This document shows positions 1 through 5,166 of a DNA stretch of 5,166 bases, in pieces. Origin of the DNA: an uncultured Arenimonas sp. (GTDB taxonomy: Bacteria; Pseudomonadota; Gammaproteobacteria; Xanthomonadales; Xanthomonadaceae); contig CAMLKR010000175.1 of the NCBI GenBank assembly GCA_946480565.1, positions 1 through 5,166 of the forward strand, written 5' to 3'. How positions within the stretch are numbered: the stretch's first letter is position 1; the number at the start of each line of letters is the position of its first letter. The notes under the pieces are model-generated. The model was not told where the DNA came from. It did not search any database and was given only the letters and a program-made list of their open reading frames with translations. The position numbers and the translations under genes are program-made.

Positions 1-288
1 TACCGCACCGCCGCCGACGGCAGCATCGAGAACGGCTACACGCTGCGCATCGTCAACAAGGACGTCGTCCCCCGCACGTTCACGGTACGGATCGAGGGCG
101 CCGAGGGCATCGTGCTGGTCGAGGCCGACGCCACCCACCCGGCGGCGGCCGAGGAAGTGCTGACGGTGCCGGTGACGCTGCGTGCGCCGGCCGGCGTGGC
201 CAAGGGCCGCATCGACCTGCGCGTGGTGGTCGAATCCGACGCCGGCGTCGAGGCGGTCGAGGAAACCCGCTTCTTCGGGCCGTTCTGA
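1..288 (+). CDS. ccoG: CcoG/FixG cbb3 oxidase accessory protein, C-terminal fragment
   Basis: This is the last 95 residues of a gene that begins before the window, read in frame 1 to the TGA at 286-288. The fragment opens with YRTAADGSIENGYTLRIVNKD, which matches the start of the immunoglobulin-like FixG_C domain of CcoG/FixG. The rest is beta-rich with no membrane segment, as expected for this periplasmic tail. In the family, the missing part carries several membrane helices and ferredoxin-type [4Fe-4S] cysteine motifs; CcoG is reported to act as a cupric reductase that helps copper supply to cbb3 oxidase. None of those residues lie in the window, so the redox function is inferred from the family. 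The stop overlaps the ccoH start (TGATG), and the following genes ccoH, ccoI and ccoS confirm the identification. Confidence 0.94.
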   Translation, partial: YRTAADGSIENGYTLRIVNKDVVPRTFTVRIEGAEGIVLVEADATHPAAAEEVLTVPVTLRAPAGVAKGRIDLRVVVESDAGVEAVEETRFFGPF

Positions 289-782
289 TGACGGACGCCC
301 CGCACGACCGCCGCTTCAACCTGGTCGCCTGGCTGGTGGTGCTCATTCCGGTGGCCACCGTGGTCGCCGGCGTCTGGACCCTGATGCTGGCCGCCGGCGA
401 CAGCGCCACCGATGCCCACCCGGACCGGGTGCGGCGCATGGCCCAGGTGCAGGAAGCGTCGCTGGATGCAGACGAGACCGCCGCGCGCGAAGGCCTGGCC
501 GCGCGCGTGCGCATCGCCCCGGACCACGTGCTGGTCAGCGTGACGCCCGCTGGCGGCACTCGCGCACCGGTGCTGATGCTGCGTCATCCGATCGAGTCCG
601 GACTGGATCGGGCACTGGCGCTAGCGCCCCATCCGGGCGGCTGGCGATCGCAGGAGTCGCTGGCCGCGGCACATGGCTGGCAGCTGCAGCTGGTCGCCGC
701 CGACGGCCGCTGGCGCCTGGTCGGCCGCTATCGGCCCGGCGACAGCGACCTGGTGCTGCGGCCCGCGCTCGGCACGCCATGA
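288..782 (+). CDS. ccoH: CcoH/FixH family cbb3 oxidase assembly protein
   Basis: The product is 164 residues, a normal FixH length. A short charged N-terminus (MTDAPHDRR) is followed by one hydrophobic helix at about residues 11-36, then a soluble domain that should lie in the periplasm. There is no cleavable signal peptide or lipobox, so it is read as a single-span membrane-anchored protein. CcoH proteins are needed for stable assembly of cbb3 oxidase and associate with the complex. The assignment rests on the topology, size and position between ccoG and ccoI more than on conserved residues: the segment after the helix (TDAHPDRVRRMAQVQ) does not show the tyrosine-rich YY-x-x-G element I associate with typical FixH. 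The start is the ATG at 288, which shares its A with the ccoG stop; no clear Shine-Dalgarno precedes it, so translation is probably coupled. The stop overlaps ccoI by 4 bp (ATGA). Confidence 0.86.
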   Translation: MTDAPHDRRFNLVAWLVVLIPVATVVAGVWTLMLAAGDSATDAHPDRVRRMAQVQEASLDADETAAREGLAARVRIAPDHVLVSVTPAGGTRAPVLMLRHPIESGLDRALALAPHPGGWRSQESLAAAHGWQLQLVAADGRWRLVGRYRPGDSDLVLRPALGTP

Positions 783-3172
783 ACCGCGCGTTGGACGCCG
801 CCGGCACGCTGGAGAACGCCTGCTTCCACTGCGGCGAACCCCTGCCGGCGCAGCCGCTGCGGGTGGAGCTGGAGGGCGCGCCGCGGGCGCTGTGCTGCGA
901 GGGCTGCGCCGCGGCCGCGAACTGGATCCGCGACGCCGGGCTCGGCGACTACTACCGGCTGCGCCAGTCCGAGGGCCCACGGGTCGCCGCCGACCCGGCC
1001 GATTTCGCCGCCTGGGACCGCGAGGACGTGCAGTCCGGGCATGCCATCGCCACCGACGCGGGACGCGAGATCACCGTGGTGGTCGAAGGCCTGCGCTGCG
1101 CGGCCTGCGCCTGGCTGGTGGATCGCGCGCTCAGCCGCGAACCGGGCGTGGCGGCGGTGATCGCCAATGCGGTCACCGGCCGGGTGCGCATCGCCTGGGA
1201 TCCGGCACGCACCCGGCTGTCGTCGGTGCTGTCGCGGCTGGGCGCGCTGGGCTACCGGCCGCACCTGGCGCGAGGGGAGGCGGCCGAACGCGAGCGCCGG
1301 CGCGAGCGCAACCGGCTGATCGCACGCCTGGGCGTCGCGGCGCTGGGCGCCACCCAGGCGATGATGTTCGCCGAGGCCTTGTACCTCGACACCGCCGGCG
1401 AGATGTCGCTGGCCACGCGCGACTTCTTCCGCTGGGTCACCTTCCTGGTCGCCACGCCGGTGGTGTTCTATTCCGGCTGGCCCTTCCTGGCGGGCATGGC
1501 GGTGGAGCTGAGGCACCGGCGCCCGGGCATGGACACCCTGGTCGGCAGTTCGGTGCTGCTGGCCTACTTCGCCAGCCTGGTGGAAACGCTGCGCGGCGGC
1601 GCCCAGGTGTGGTTCGACGCGGCGGTGATGTTCGTGCTGTTCCTGCTCGCGGCACGTTTCCTCGAGCTGATGGCGCGGCGCCAGGCCAGCGCGCGCCTGG
1701 ACACGCTGGCGCGCGCGCAGCCGGCCCTGGCGTGGCGCCTCACGGAGACCGGACGCGAACAGGTTCCGGTGGCGGCGCTGTCGCCCGGCGACCGCGTGCA
1801 TGTCGGTGCGGGCGAGGTGGTGCCGGCCGACGGCGAGCTGCTGGAGGCCGCGGCGGACCTGGACGAATCCCTGCTCACCGGCGAGTCCACCCCGGTGCGC
1901 AAATCGCCCGGCGACACGCTCTATGCCGGCAGCCTGTGCCGCGAACAGTCGGCCACGCTGCAGGTGCAGCGCACCGGCAGCGACACCCGGCTTTCCCAAC
2001 TGGCCCGCACCGTCGAACGCGCGCAGTCGCAGCGCCCGCGCGCCGCCCGCTTGGCCGATGCGGTCGCGACCCGCTTCGTCGGTGCGCTGTTCGTGGTGGC
2101 GGTCGGCGTGTTCGCCTACTGGTTCGGCGCGGACCCGGACCGCGCCTTCGAGATCGCATTGGCGGTGCTGATCGTCAGCTGTCCCTGCGCCCTGGCGCTG
2201 GCGGTGCCGGCGGCCCTGGCCAGCGCGAACGGCGCGCTGTCGCGGCGCGGCGTGCTGGTACTGGGCGCCGACGCGCTCGACCGCCTGGCTGAAGTCGACA
2301 CCGCCCTGCTGGACAAGACCGGCACCCTCACCACCGGCCAGCCGCAGCTGCTGGCCGCGACGGCGCTGGACGGCGGCGACGCCGAAGCCTGGCGCCGCAT
2401 TGCCGCCGCGCTCGAACATGGGGCGCGGCATCCGTTCGCAGCGGCCTTCGACGTGAATGGCATCGCCCCCGCGACCCTGGTGCGCAGCGTGCCGGGCCAG
2501 GGCATCGAAGGTCGCGTGGCCGGAACCGCCTGGCGCCTGGGCCAGGCCGGTTTCGCCGGCGGTGGCCACGACGATGGCGCGCTGTGGCTGGGCGACGGCC
2601 GGAAGGCGACCGCACGCTTCGTGCTGTCCGATCCCCTGCGTCCGGAAGCGGCGGCCGTCGCCGCGGCGCTCCGGGCGATGGGCATCACGCCGCGCATCGC
2701 CAGCGGCGACGGCGCGTCGGCGGTCGCGGACATCGCGGCCACCCTCGGCATTGAGGATGCGCGCGCACGCCAGTCGCCCGAAGACAAACTCGCGACCCTG
2801 CGCGCGCTGCAGGCCGCCGGCCATCGTGTGCTGGCCGTCGGCGACGGCATCAACGACGGTCCGCTGCTGGCCGGCGCCGACGTCTCGATGGCCATGGCGG
2901 CCGGCGCGCCGCTGGCCCATCGCGCCGCCGACCTGGTGCTGACCGGCACCTCGCTGGCGCGCATTCCGGAAGCCGTCATGCTCGCGCGCCGCACCCGCGC
3001 CGTCATCCGCCAGAACCTGGCCTGGGCCTTGGCCTACAATCTGCTGGCCCTGCCCTTCGCGGCGATGGGCTGGGTGACGCCGGGCCTGGCCGCGCTGGGC
3101 ATGGCGGCCTCGTCGCTGCTGGTCACCGCCAATGCGCTGCGCCTGGGCCGGGAGCCCAAGACCGACGAATGA
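779..3172 (+). CDS. ccoI: CcoI/FixI copper-transporting P1B-type ATPase
   Basis: This 797-residue protein is the copper P-type ATPase that moves Cu(I) out of the cytoplasm for the CuB centre of cbb3 oxidase. At the N-terminus is a cysteine module with C15-x2-C18 and C39, C40, C43 (the metal-binding domain typical of FixI), then an HMA domain with GLRCAAC (C107, C110). Eight membrane helices are visible at about 181-205, 217-240, 251-272, 279-301, 433-451, 455-482, 742-763 and 766-787. All catalytic motifs are present: TGES at 367-370 (actuator), the CPC metal site C468-P469-C470 in helix 6, DKTGTLT with phosphorylated D512, the HP motif at H551-P552, and GDGIND at 688-693. Helix 7 has Y753-N754 and helix 8 has M775 with S778-S779, the residues that mark Cu(I)-transporting P1B ATPases. 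The reading frame stays open far upstream into ccoG, but the ATG at 779 gives the normal FixI N-terminus and overlaps the ccoH stop by 4 bp. I see no frameshift or missing key residue. CcoI is expected to be a slow, high-affinity assembly pump, not a copper-detoxification pump. Confidence 0.97.
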   Translation: MNRALDAAGTLENACFHCGEPLPAQPLRVELEGAPRALCCEGCAAAANWIRDAGLGDYYRLRQSEGPRVAADPADFAAWDREDVQSGHAIATDAGREITVVVEGLRCAACAWLVDRALSREPGVAAVIANAVTGRVRIAWDPARTRLSSVLSRLGALGYRPHLARGEAAERERRRERNRLIARLGVAALGATQAMMFAEALYLDTAGEMSLATRDFFRWVTFLVATPVVFYSGWPFLAGMAVELRHRRPGMDTLVGSSVLLAYFASLVETLRGGAQVWFDAAVMFVLFLLAARFLELMARRQASARLDTLARAQPALAWRLTETGREQVPVAALSPGDRVHVGAGEVVPADGELLEAAADLDESLLTGESTPVRKSPGDTLYAGSLCREQSATLQVQRTGSDTRLSQLARTVERAQSQRPRAARLADAVATRFVGALFVVAVGVFAYWFGADPDRAFEIALAVLIVSCPCALALAVPAALASANGALSRRGVLVLGADALDRLAEVDTALLDKTGTLTTGQPQLLAATALDGGDAEAWRRIAAALEHGARHPFAAAFDVNGIAPATLVRSVPGQGIEGRVAGTAWRLGQAGFAGGGHDDGALWLGDGRKATARFVLSDPLRPEAAAVAAALRAMGITPRIASGDGASAVADIAATLGIEDARARQSPEDKLATLRALQAAGHRVLAVGDGINDGPLLAGADVSMAMAAGAPLAHRAADLVLTGTSLARIPEAVMLARRTRAVIRQNLAWALAYNLLALPFAAMGWVTPGLAALGMAASSLLVTANALRLGREPKTDE

Positions 3173-3345
3173 ACATCCTGCTCGCCCTGGTGCCGATTTC
3201 GCTGCTGCTGCTGCTCGCGGCCATCCTGGCCTTCCTGTGGGCGGTGCGCCGCGGCCAGTTCGACGACCTCGATACGCCGGCGCTGGACATGCTCGGCGAC
3301 GACCAGCGCCCTGCCCCGGCACCGGACGCCGAAGAAAAACCCTGA
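3169..3345 (+). CDS. ccoS: CcoS/FixS cbb3 oxidase maturation small membrane protein
   Basis: This small gene encodes 58 residues. It starts MNILLALVPISLLLLLAAIL, a single membrane helix at about residues 3-25, followed by WAVRRGQFDDLDTPALDML. The WAVR-x-GQFDDLDTPA block is the family signature of CcoS/FixS. The tail is acidic and proline/alanine-rich (DDQRPAPAPDAEEKP). CcoS proteins are required for insertion of the redox cofactors (heme b and CuB) into the catalytic subunit of cbb3 oxidase; their precise action is not settled. The ATG overlaps the ccoI stop by 4 bp (ATGA) and the TGA overlaps the next start (TGATG). A weak purine stretch (GGGAG) lies about 15 bases before the start, so coupling to ccoI is the likelier way it is translated. 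The helix contains four consecutive CTG codons at 3202-3213. Confidence 0.95.
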   Translation: MNILLALVPISLLLLLAAILAFLWAVRRGQFDDLDTPALDMLGDDQRPAPAPDAEEKP

Positions 3346-4064
3346 TGCCGTTCGACCTGCTCACCCTCACGGCCGCGCTGCTGACCGGGCTGATGGGCGG
3401 CCTGCACTGCGCCGCGATGTGCGGCGGCATCGCCACCGGGCTGGCCGCGCAGTCGCCGCGCGGCGGCCTGCCGACCGCGTTCGCGCTCAACGGCGGGCGC
3501 GTGCTGGGTTATGTGCTGGCCGGCGCGATCGTGGGCGGATTCGGCGGCGGGCTGCTGGCCCTGGCGCGCTCGGAAGGACTGGCCACGACGCTGCGCGTGG
3601 CGATGGGCGCCGTGCTGGTGCTGGTCGCGCTGCGCCTGCTGTGGCCGCAGCGCCTGGGTGCGCTGGGCAAGGCCGGCGCCTGGCTGTGGCGCGGGCTGCA
3701 GCCGGTGCAGGCGCGCCTGCTTCCCAAGGCCGGCCCGTGGCGGCCGTGGGTGCAGGGCCTGTTCTGGGGCTGGCTGCCCTGCGGCCTGTCGACCACCGTG
3801 CTCGCGGCCGCCTGGCTCGAGGCCAGCGCCCTGCACGGCGCCTTGCTGATGTTGGCCTTCGGCATCGGCACGTGGGCGACGATGATTCCGCTCACCTGGA
3901 GCGGCGCGCGTCTTGGCGGGCTGCTGGCGAGACGCGGCTGGCGCATCGCCGCGGCGGCGGTGGTCGCGACGGCCGGCGTATTGACCATGCTGGGGCCTTG
4001 GCTGGCGACGCAGCCGGCCCTGCATTCCGTGCTCGAGGCGCTGGGATGCCGCTCGCTGGCCTGA
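3345..4064 (+). CDS. TauE/SafE (DsbD_2-like) integral membrane protein linked to cbb3 assembly
   Basis: The product is 239 residues and almost entirely hydrophobic, with about six membrane helices (roughly 5-28, 46-70, 82-100, 132-156, 163-188, 203-221). Helix 1 contains GLHCAAMCGG (H21, C22, C26) and helix 4 contains WGWLPCGL (C146). These two motifs mark the 'sulfite exporter TauE/SafE' or DsbD_2-type proteins that sit beside ccoS in many proteobacteria, for example the Pseudomonas aeruginosa gene between ccoS and hemN. The cysteines recall the paired membrane cysteines of DsbD/CcdA thiol carriers, but they could equally bind a metal or heme. The sulfite-export name comes from distant relatives and should not be taken as the function; a part in copper or redox handling during oxidase maturation is inferred from the neighbours only. 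One more cysteine, C235, lies near the C-terminus. The start is the ATG at 3345, overlapping the ccoS stop; an upstream in-frame extension would run through ccoS and is not credible. The stop directly abuts the stop of the convergent fnr gene. Confidence 0.9.
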   Translation: MPFDLLTLTAALLTGLMGGLHCAAMCGGIATGLAAQSPRGGLPTAFALNGGRVLGYVLAGAIVGGFGGGLLALARSEGLATTLRVAMGAVLVLVALRLLWPQRLGALGKAGAWLWRGLQPVQARLLPKAGPWRPWVQGLFWGWLPCGLSTTVLAAAWLEASALHGALLMLAFGIGTWATMIPLTWSGARLGGLLARRGWRIAAAAVVATAGVLTMLGPWLATQPALHSVLEALGCRSLA

Positions 4065-4802
4065 CTAGAGCTTGCCCGCCACCGGATGCACGATCGCGTC
4101 AAGTTTCGCCGCATCCAGGATCTTCAGCTGGCGGCCGCGCACGGCGATGATGCCGTCGTCCTGCAGCTTGGTCAGGGTGCGGCTGACGGTCTCGATCACC
4201 ATGCCCAGGTAACTGGCGATGTCCTCGCGGCTCATCGGCAGCATGAACATGTCGGCGGGGCGGCCGAGCAGCCGGTAGCGCTCCGACAGGCCGTGCAGGA
4301 ACAGCGCCATGCGCTCGTTGGCGTGGCGCCGGCCCAGCATCTCCATGTGGCCCTGGTCGCGGTTGATGCCCTGGCCGATGATGCGCAGCAGCTGGTGCTG
4401 CAGGCCCGGCAGCTGCGAGCAGACGTGTTCGAGCTGGCCCAGCGGGATCTCGCAGACCGTGGCGCGGGTCAGGGCTTCGGCCTCGCAGGCGTGCTGGCCG
4501 CGGCCCAGCGCGTCCAGGCCCATCAGCTCGCCCGGCAGGTGGAAGCCGATCACCTGCTCGTCGCCGTCCTGGTTGGTGGCGACGGTCTTGAAGGCGCCCT
4601 CGCGGGCCACGTACAGCGAGGCCAGCGGCTGGCCGGCCCGGAACAGGGTCTCGCCCTGCTCCAGAGGCCGGCGGTTGCGCACGATGTCGTCGAGCTGGTG
4701 TAGGTCGTCGCCGCCGATCCCGGCCGGCAGGCACAGCACGTGCAGCGAACACTGCGCGCAGCTGCGTCGCAGCCGCTCCAGGTCGATGCCGTCGGCGCTC
4801 AT
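4065..4802 (-). CDS. fnr: FNR/Anr-type oxygen-sensing transcription regulator
   Basis: This 245-residue Crp/FNR-family protein aligns with E. coli FNR with a constant offset of 5 residues at the landmarks I compared. Cluster ligands are C15, C18, C24 (C-x2-C-x5-C) and C117 in TVCEIP, matching FNR C20, C23, C29 and C122, so it should bind an oxygen-labile [4Fe-4S] cluster and dimerise when oxygen is low. The cyclic-nucleotide-like sensor domain spans about 30-135 and includes GDEQVIGFHLPGEL, the region of the RNA polymerase contact surface (AR3) in FNR. The dimer helix follows at about 137-160, with D149 at the position of FNR D154. The helix-turn-helix has E204, S207 and R208 (ETVSR), the residues that in FNR read TTGAT-N4-ATCAA sites. 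It is the obvious candidate to activate cco genes, though no target site is visible here. The ATG at 4802 has a good Shine-Dalgarno and leaves the expected short leader before C15. It lies 4 bp after the S9 peptidase gene and may be its operon partner or use a promoter inside it. Confidence 0.95.
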   Translation of the reverse strand: MSADGIDLERLRRSCAQCSLHVLCLPAGIGGDDLHQLDDIVRNRRPLEQGETLFRAGQPLASLYVAREGAFKTVATNQDGDEQVIGFHLPGELMGLDALGRGQHACEAEALTRATVCEIPLGQLEHVCSQLPGLQHQLLRIIGQGINRDQGHMEMLGRRHANERMALFLHGLSERYRLLGRPADMFMLPMSREDIASYLGMVIETVSRTLTKLQDDGIIAVRGRQLKILDAAKLDAIVHPVAGKL

Positions 4803-4806
4803 GCCC

Positions 4807-5166
4807 TCACTCCGCGGTCCAACGCTTGAGCCAGGTGTTGACGGTGTCGTGCCACTGCACGCTGTTGTGCGGCTTCAGGATCCAGTGGTTCTCGTCGGGG
4901 AAGTACAGCAACTGGCTTTCGACGCCGTTGCGCTGCGCGGCCGAGAACGACGCCAGGCCCTGCTCCACCAGCACGCGGTAGTCGAGCTGGCCGTGGATGA
5001 CCAGCATCGGCGCCTTCCACTTGCCGACGTGGTTGGCCGGATTGAAGCGCTCGTAGTTCTCCGGCACCTGCACCGGCGTGCCGCCGTTCTCCCACTCGCT
5101 GAACCACAGCTCTTCGGTGTTCGTGCCCATGATGCGGGTGTCGAACACGCCGGCGTGGTTGACCAG
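4807..5166 (-). CDS. S9 family (prolyl oligopeptidase-like) dipeptidyl/acylaminoacyl peptidase, C-terminal fragment
   Basis: This is the last 119 residues of a gene that starts beyond the window on the minus strand; no stop occurs between the window edge and 5166. It is the end of an alpha/beta-hydrolase catalytic domain of peptidase family S9. Two of the three catalytic residues are visible: Asp in PMLVIHGQLDYRV (fragment residue 62) and His in YFPDENHWILKP (residue 94). The catalytic Ser in its G-x-S-x-G-G motif would be just upstream, outside the window. The segment with EELWFSEWENGG also fits the dipeptidyl aminopeptidase/acylaminoacyl peptidase group. Members cleave dipeptides or acylated residues from short peptides and are often exported; export cannot be judged because the N-terminus is missing. 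The leucine after LDYRV replaces the proline commonly seen there. A GTG at 5148 would give a short reading frame but is an internal Val codon, not a start. It precedes fnr by 4 bp on the same strand. Confidence 0.93.
   Translation of the reverse strand: MVNHAGVFDTRIMGTNTEELWFSEWENGGTPVQVPENYERFNPANHVGKWKAPMLVIHGQLDYRVLVEQGLASFSAAQRNGVESQLLYFPDENHWILKPHNSVQWHDTVNTWLKRWTAE
4810..4813 (-). promoter_or_regulatory. Shine-Dalgarno sequence of fnr, inside the end of the peptidase gene
   Basis: On the minus strand the sequence reads GGAG, then seven bases, then the ATG of fnr. This is the best ribosome binding site in the window and supports the start at 4802. It overlaps the last Ala and Glu codons of the upstream peptidase gene, whose TGA lies between the site and the ATG. 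Confidence 0.7.

Noticed and set aside
36..587. A minus-strand open frame across the ccoG/ccoH junction.
   Set aside because: Both plus-strand genes are supported by homology and coupling; the antisense product has Ser/Thr/Arg/His-rich sequence typical of a shadow frame.
182..778. An N-terminal extension of ccoI reaching back into ccoG.
   Set aside because: The frame is open but would overlap all of ccoH and part of ccoG, and the normal FixI N-terminus with its CFHCG motif begins just after the ATG at 779.
673..2292. A 539-codon plus-strand open frame overlapping ccoH and ccoI in another frame.
   Set aside because: The product is low-complexity Arg/Gly/Ala sequence, and the ccoI frame covers the same bases with all catalytic motifs intact.
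3202..3213. Four tandem CTG triplets in ccoS as a phase-variable repeat.
   Set aside because: The tract is short and in frame, encodes leucines of a membrane helix, and a change of one unit would not shift the frame.
728..3490. A 920-codon open frame on the minus strand opposite ccoI.
   Set aside because: It lies antisense to a fully conserved ATPase, and its translation is rich in Arg, Gly, Ala, Gln and His with no recognisable domain or membrane pattern. Long stop-free antisense frames are expected in very GC-rich genes.
4089..4102. A possible FNR box near the 3' end of fnr (GTCAA half-site).
   Set aside because: The left half reads CACGA, which does not match TTGAY, and the position is inside the end of the coding region. 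No full TTGAT-N4-ATCAA-like site was seen elsewhere in the window.
4020..4110. A shared bidirectional terminator at the convergent junction.
   Set aside because: I found no stable inverted repeat followed by a T-run on either strand; short palindromes such as CGATCG are too small.
4086..4703. A 205-codon plus-strand open frame antisense to fnr.
   Set aside because: It is Ala/Gln/Val/His-rich without domain features and mirrors the conserved fnr reading frame, so it is a GC-driven shadow.

Overview
The window is a stretch of a very GC-rich bacterial chromosome (about 70% GC by eye, with strong G/C preference at third codon positions). It carries the end of a cytochrome cbb3 oxidase assembly operon, a convergent oxygen-sensing FNR-type regulator gene, and the 3' end of a prolyl-oligopeptidase-family (S9) peptidase gene. 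The proteins look gammaproteobacterial. My best guess is a member of the Xanthomonadaceae/Lysobacteraceae (Lysobacter, Luteimonas or Xanthomonas type), based on GC content, a large S9 aminopeptidase as a neighbour, and an Anr/FNR-type regulator next to ccoGHIS. The family is an inference; the gene identities are much firmer.

Layout. On the plus strand, positions 1-4064 hold five genes without a single intergenic base: ccoG (3' end only), ccoH, ccoI, ccoS and a six-helix TauE/SafE (DsbD_2-like) membrane protein. Each stop codon overlaps the next start as TGATG or ATGA. On the minus strand, fnr (4802-4065) ends on the base adjacent to the plus-strand stop, so the two transcription units converge with zero spacing. 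Upstream of fnr on the same strand, 4 bp away, lies the end of the S9 peptidase gene (5166-4807), which runs off the window. Only positions 4803-4806 are outside a coding region. There is no intergenic stretch for a promoter, tRNA, ncRNA or terminator, and no mobile element, CRISPR array or long repeat was seen.

How the genes work together. CcoG (polyferredoxin-like membrane protein), CcoH (single-span membrane protein), CcoI (copper P1B-type ATPase) and CcoS (small membrane protein) are the known assembly set for the cbb3-type high-affinity terminal oxidase; CcoI supplies copper for the CuB site. The structural genes ccoNOQP are not in the window and would be expected upstream of position 1. 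The TauE/SafE-like gene is a usual neighbour of this set but its role is not established. The FNR-like protein keeps all four cluster cysteines and the DNA-contacting Glu/Ser/Arg, so it should sense oxygen through a [4Fe-4S] cluster and is the natural candidate to control cbb3 expression at low oxygen. The S9 peptidase has no evident link to respiration.

I found no convincing new biological system. The points worth a second look are the gapless coupled gene arrangement, the abutting convergent stops between the oxidase-assembly operon and its likely regulator, the absence of hemN from between them, substitutions and extra cysteines near the iron-sulfur site of the regulator, a divergent CcoH, and the cysteine-bearing TauE/SafE protein.
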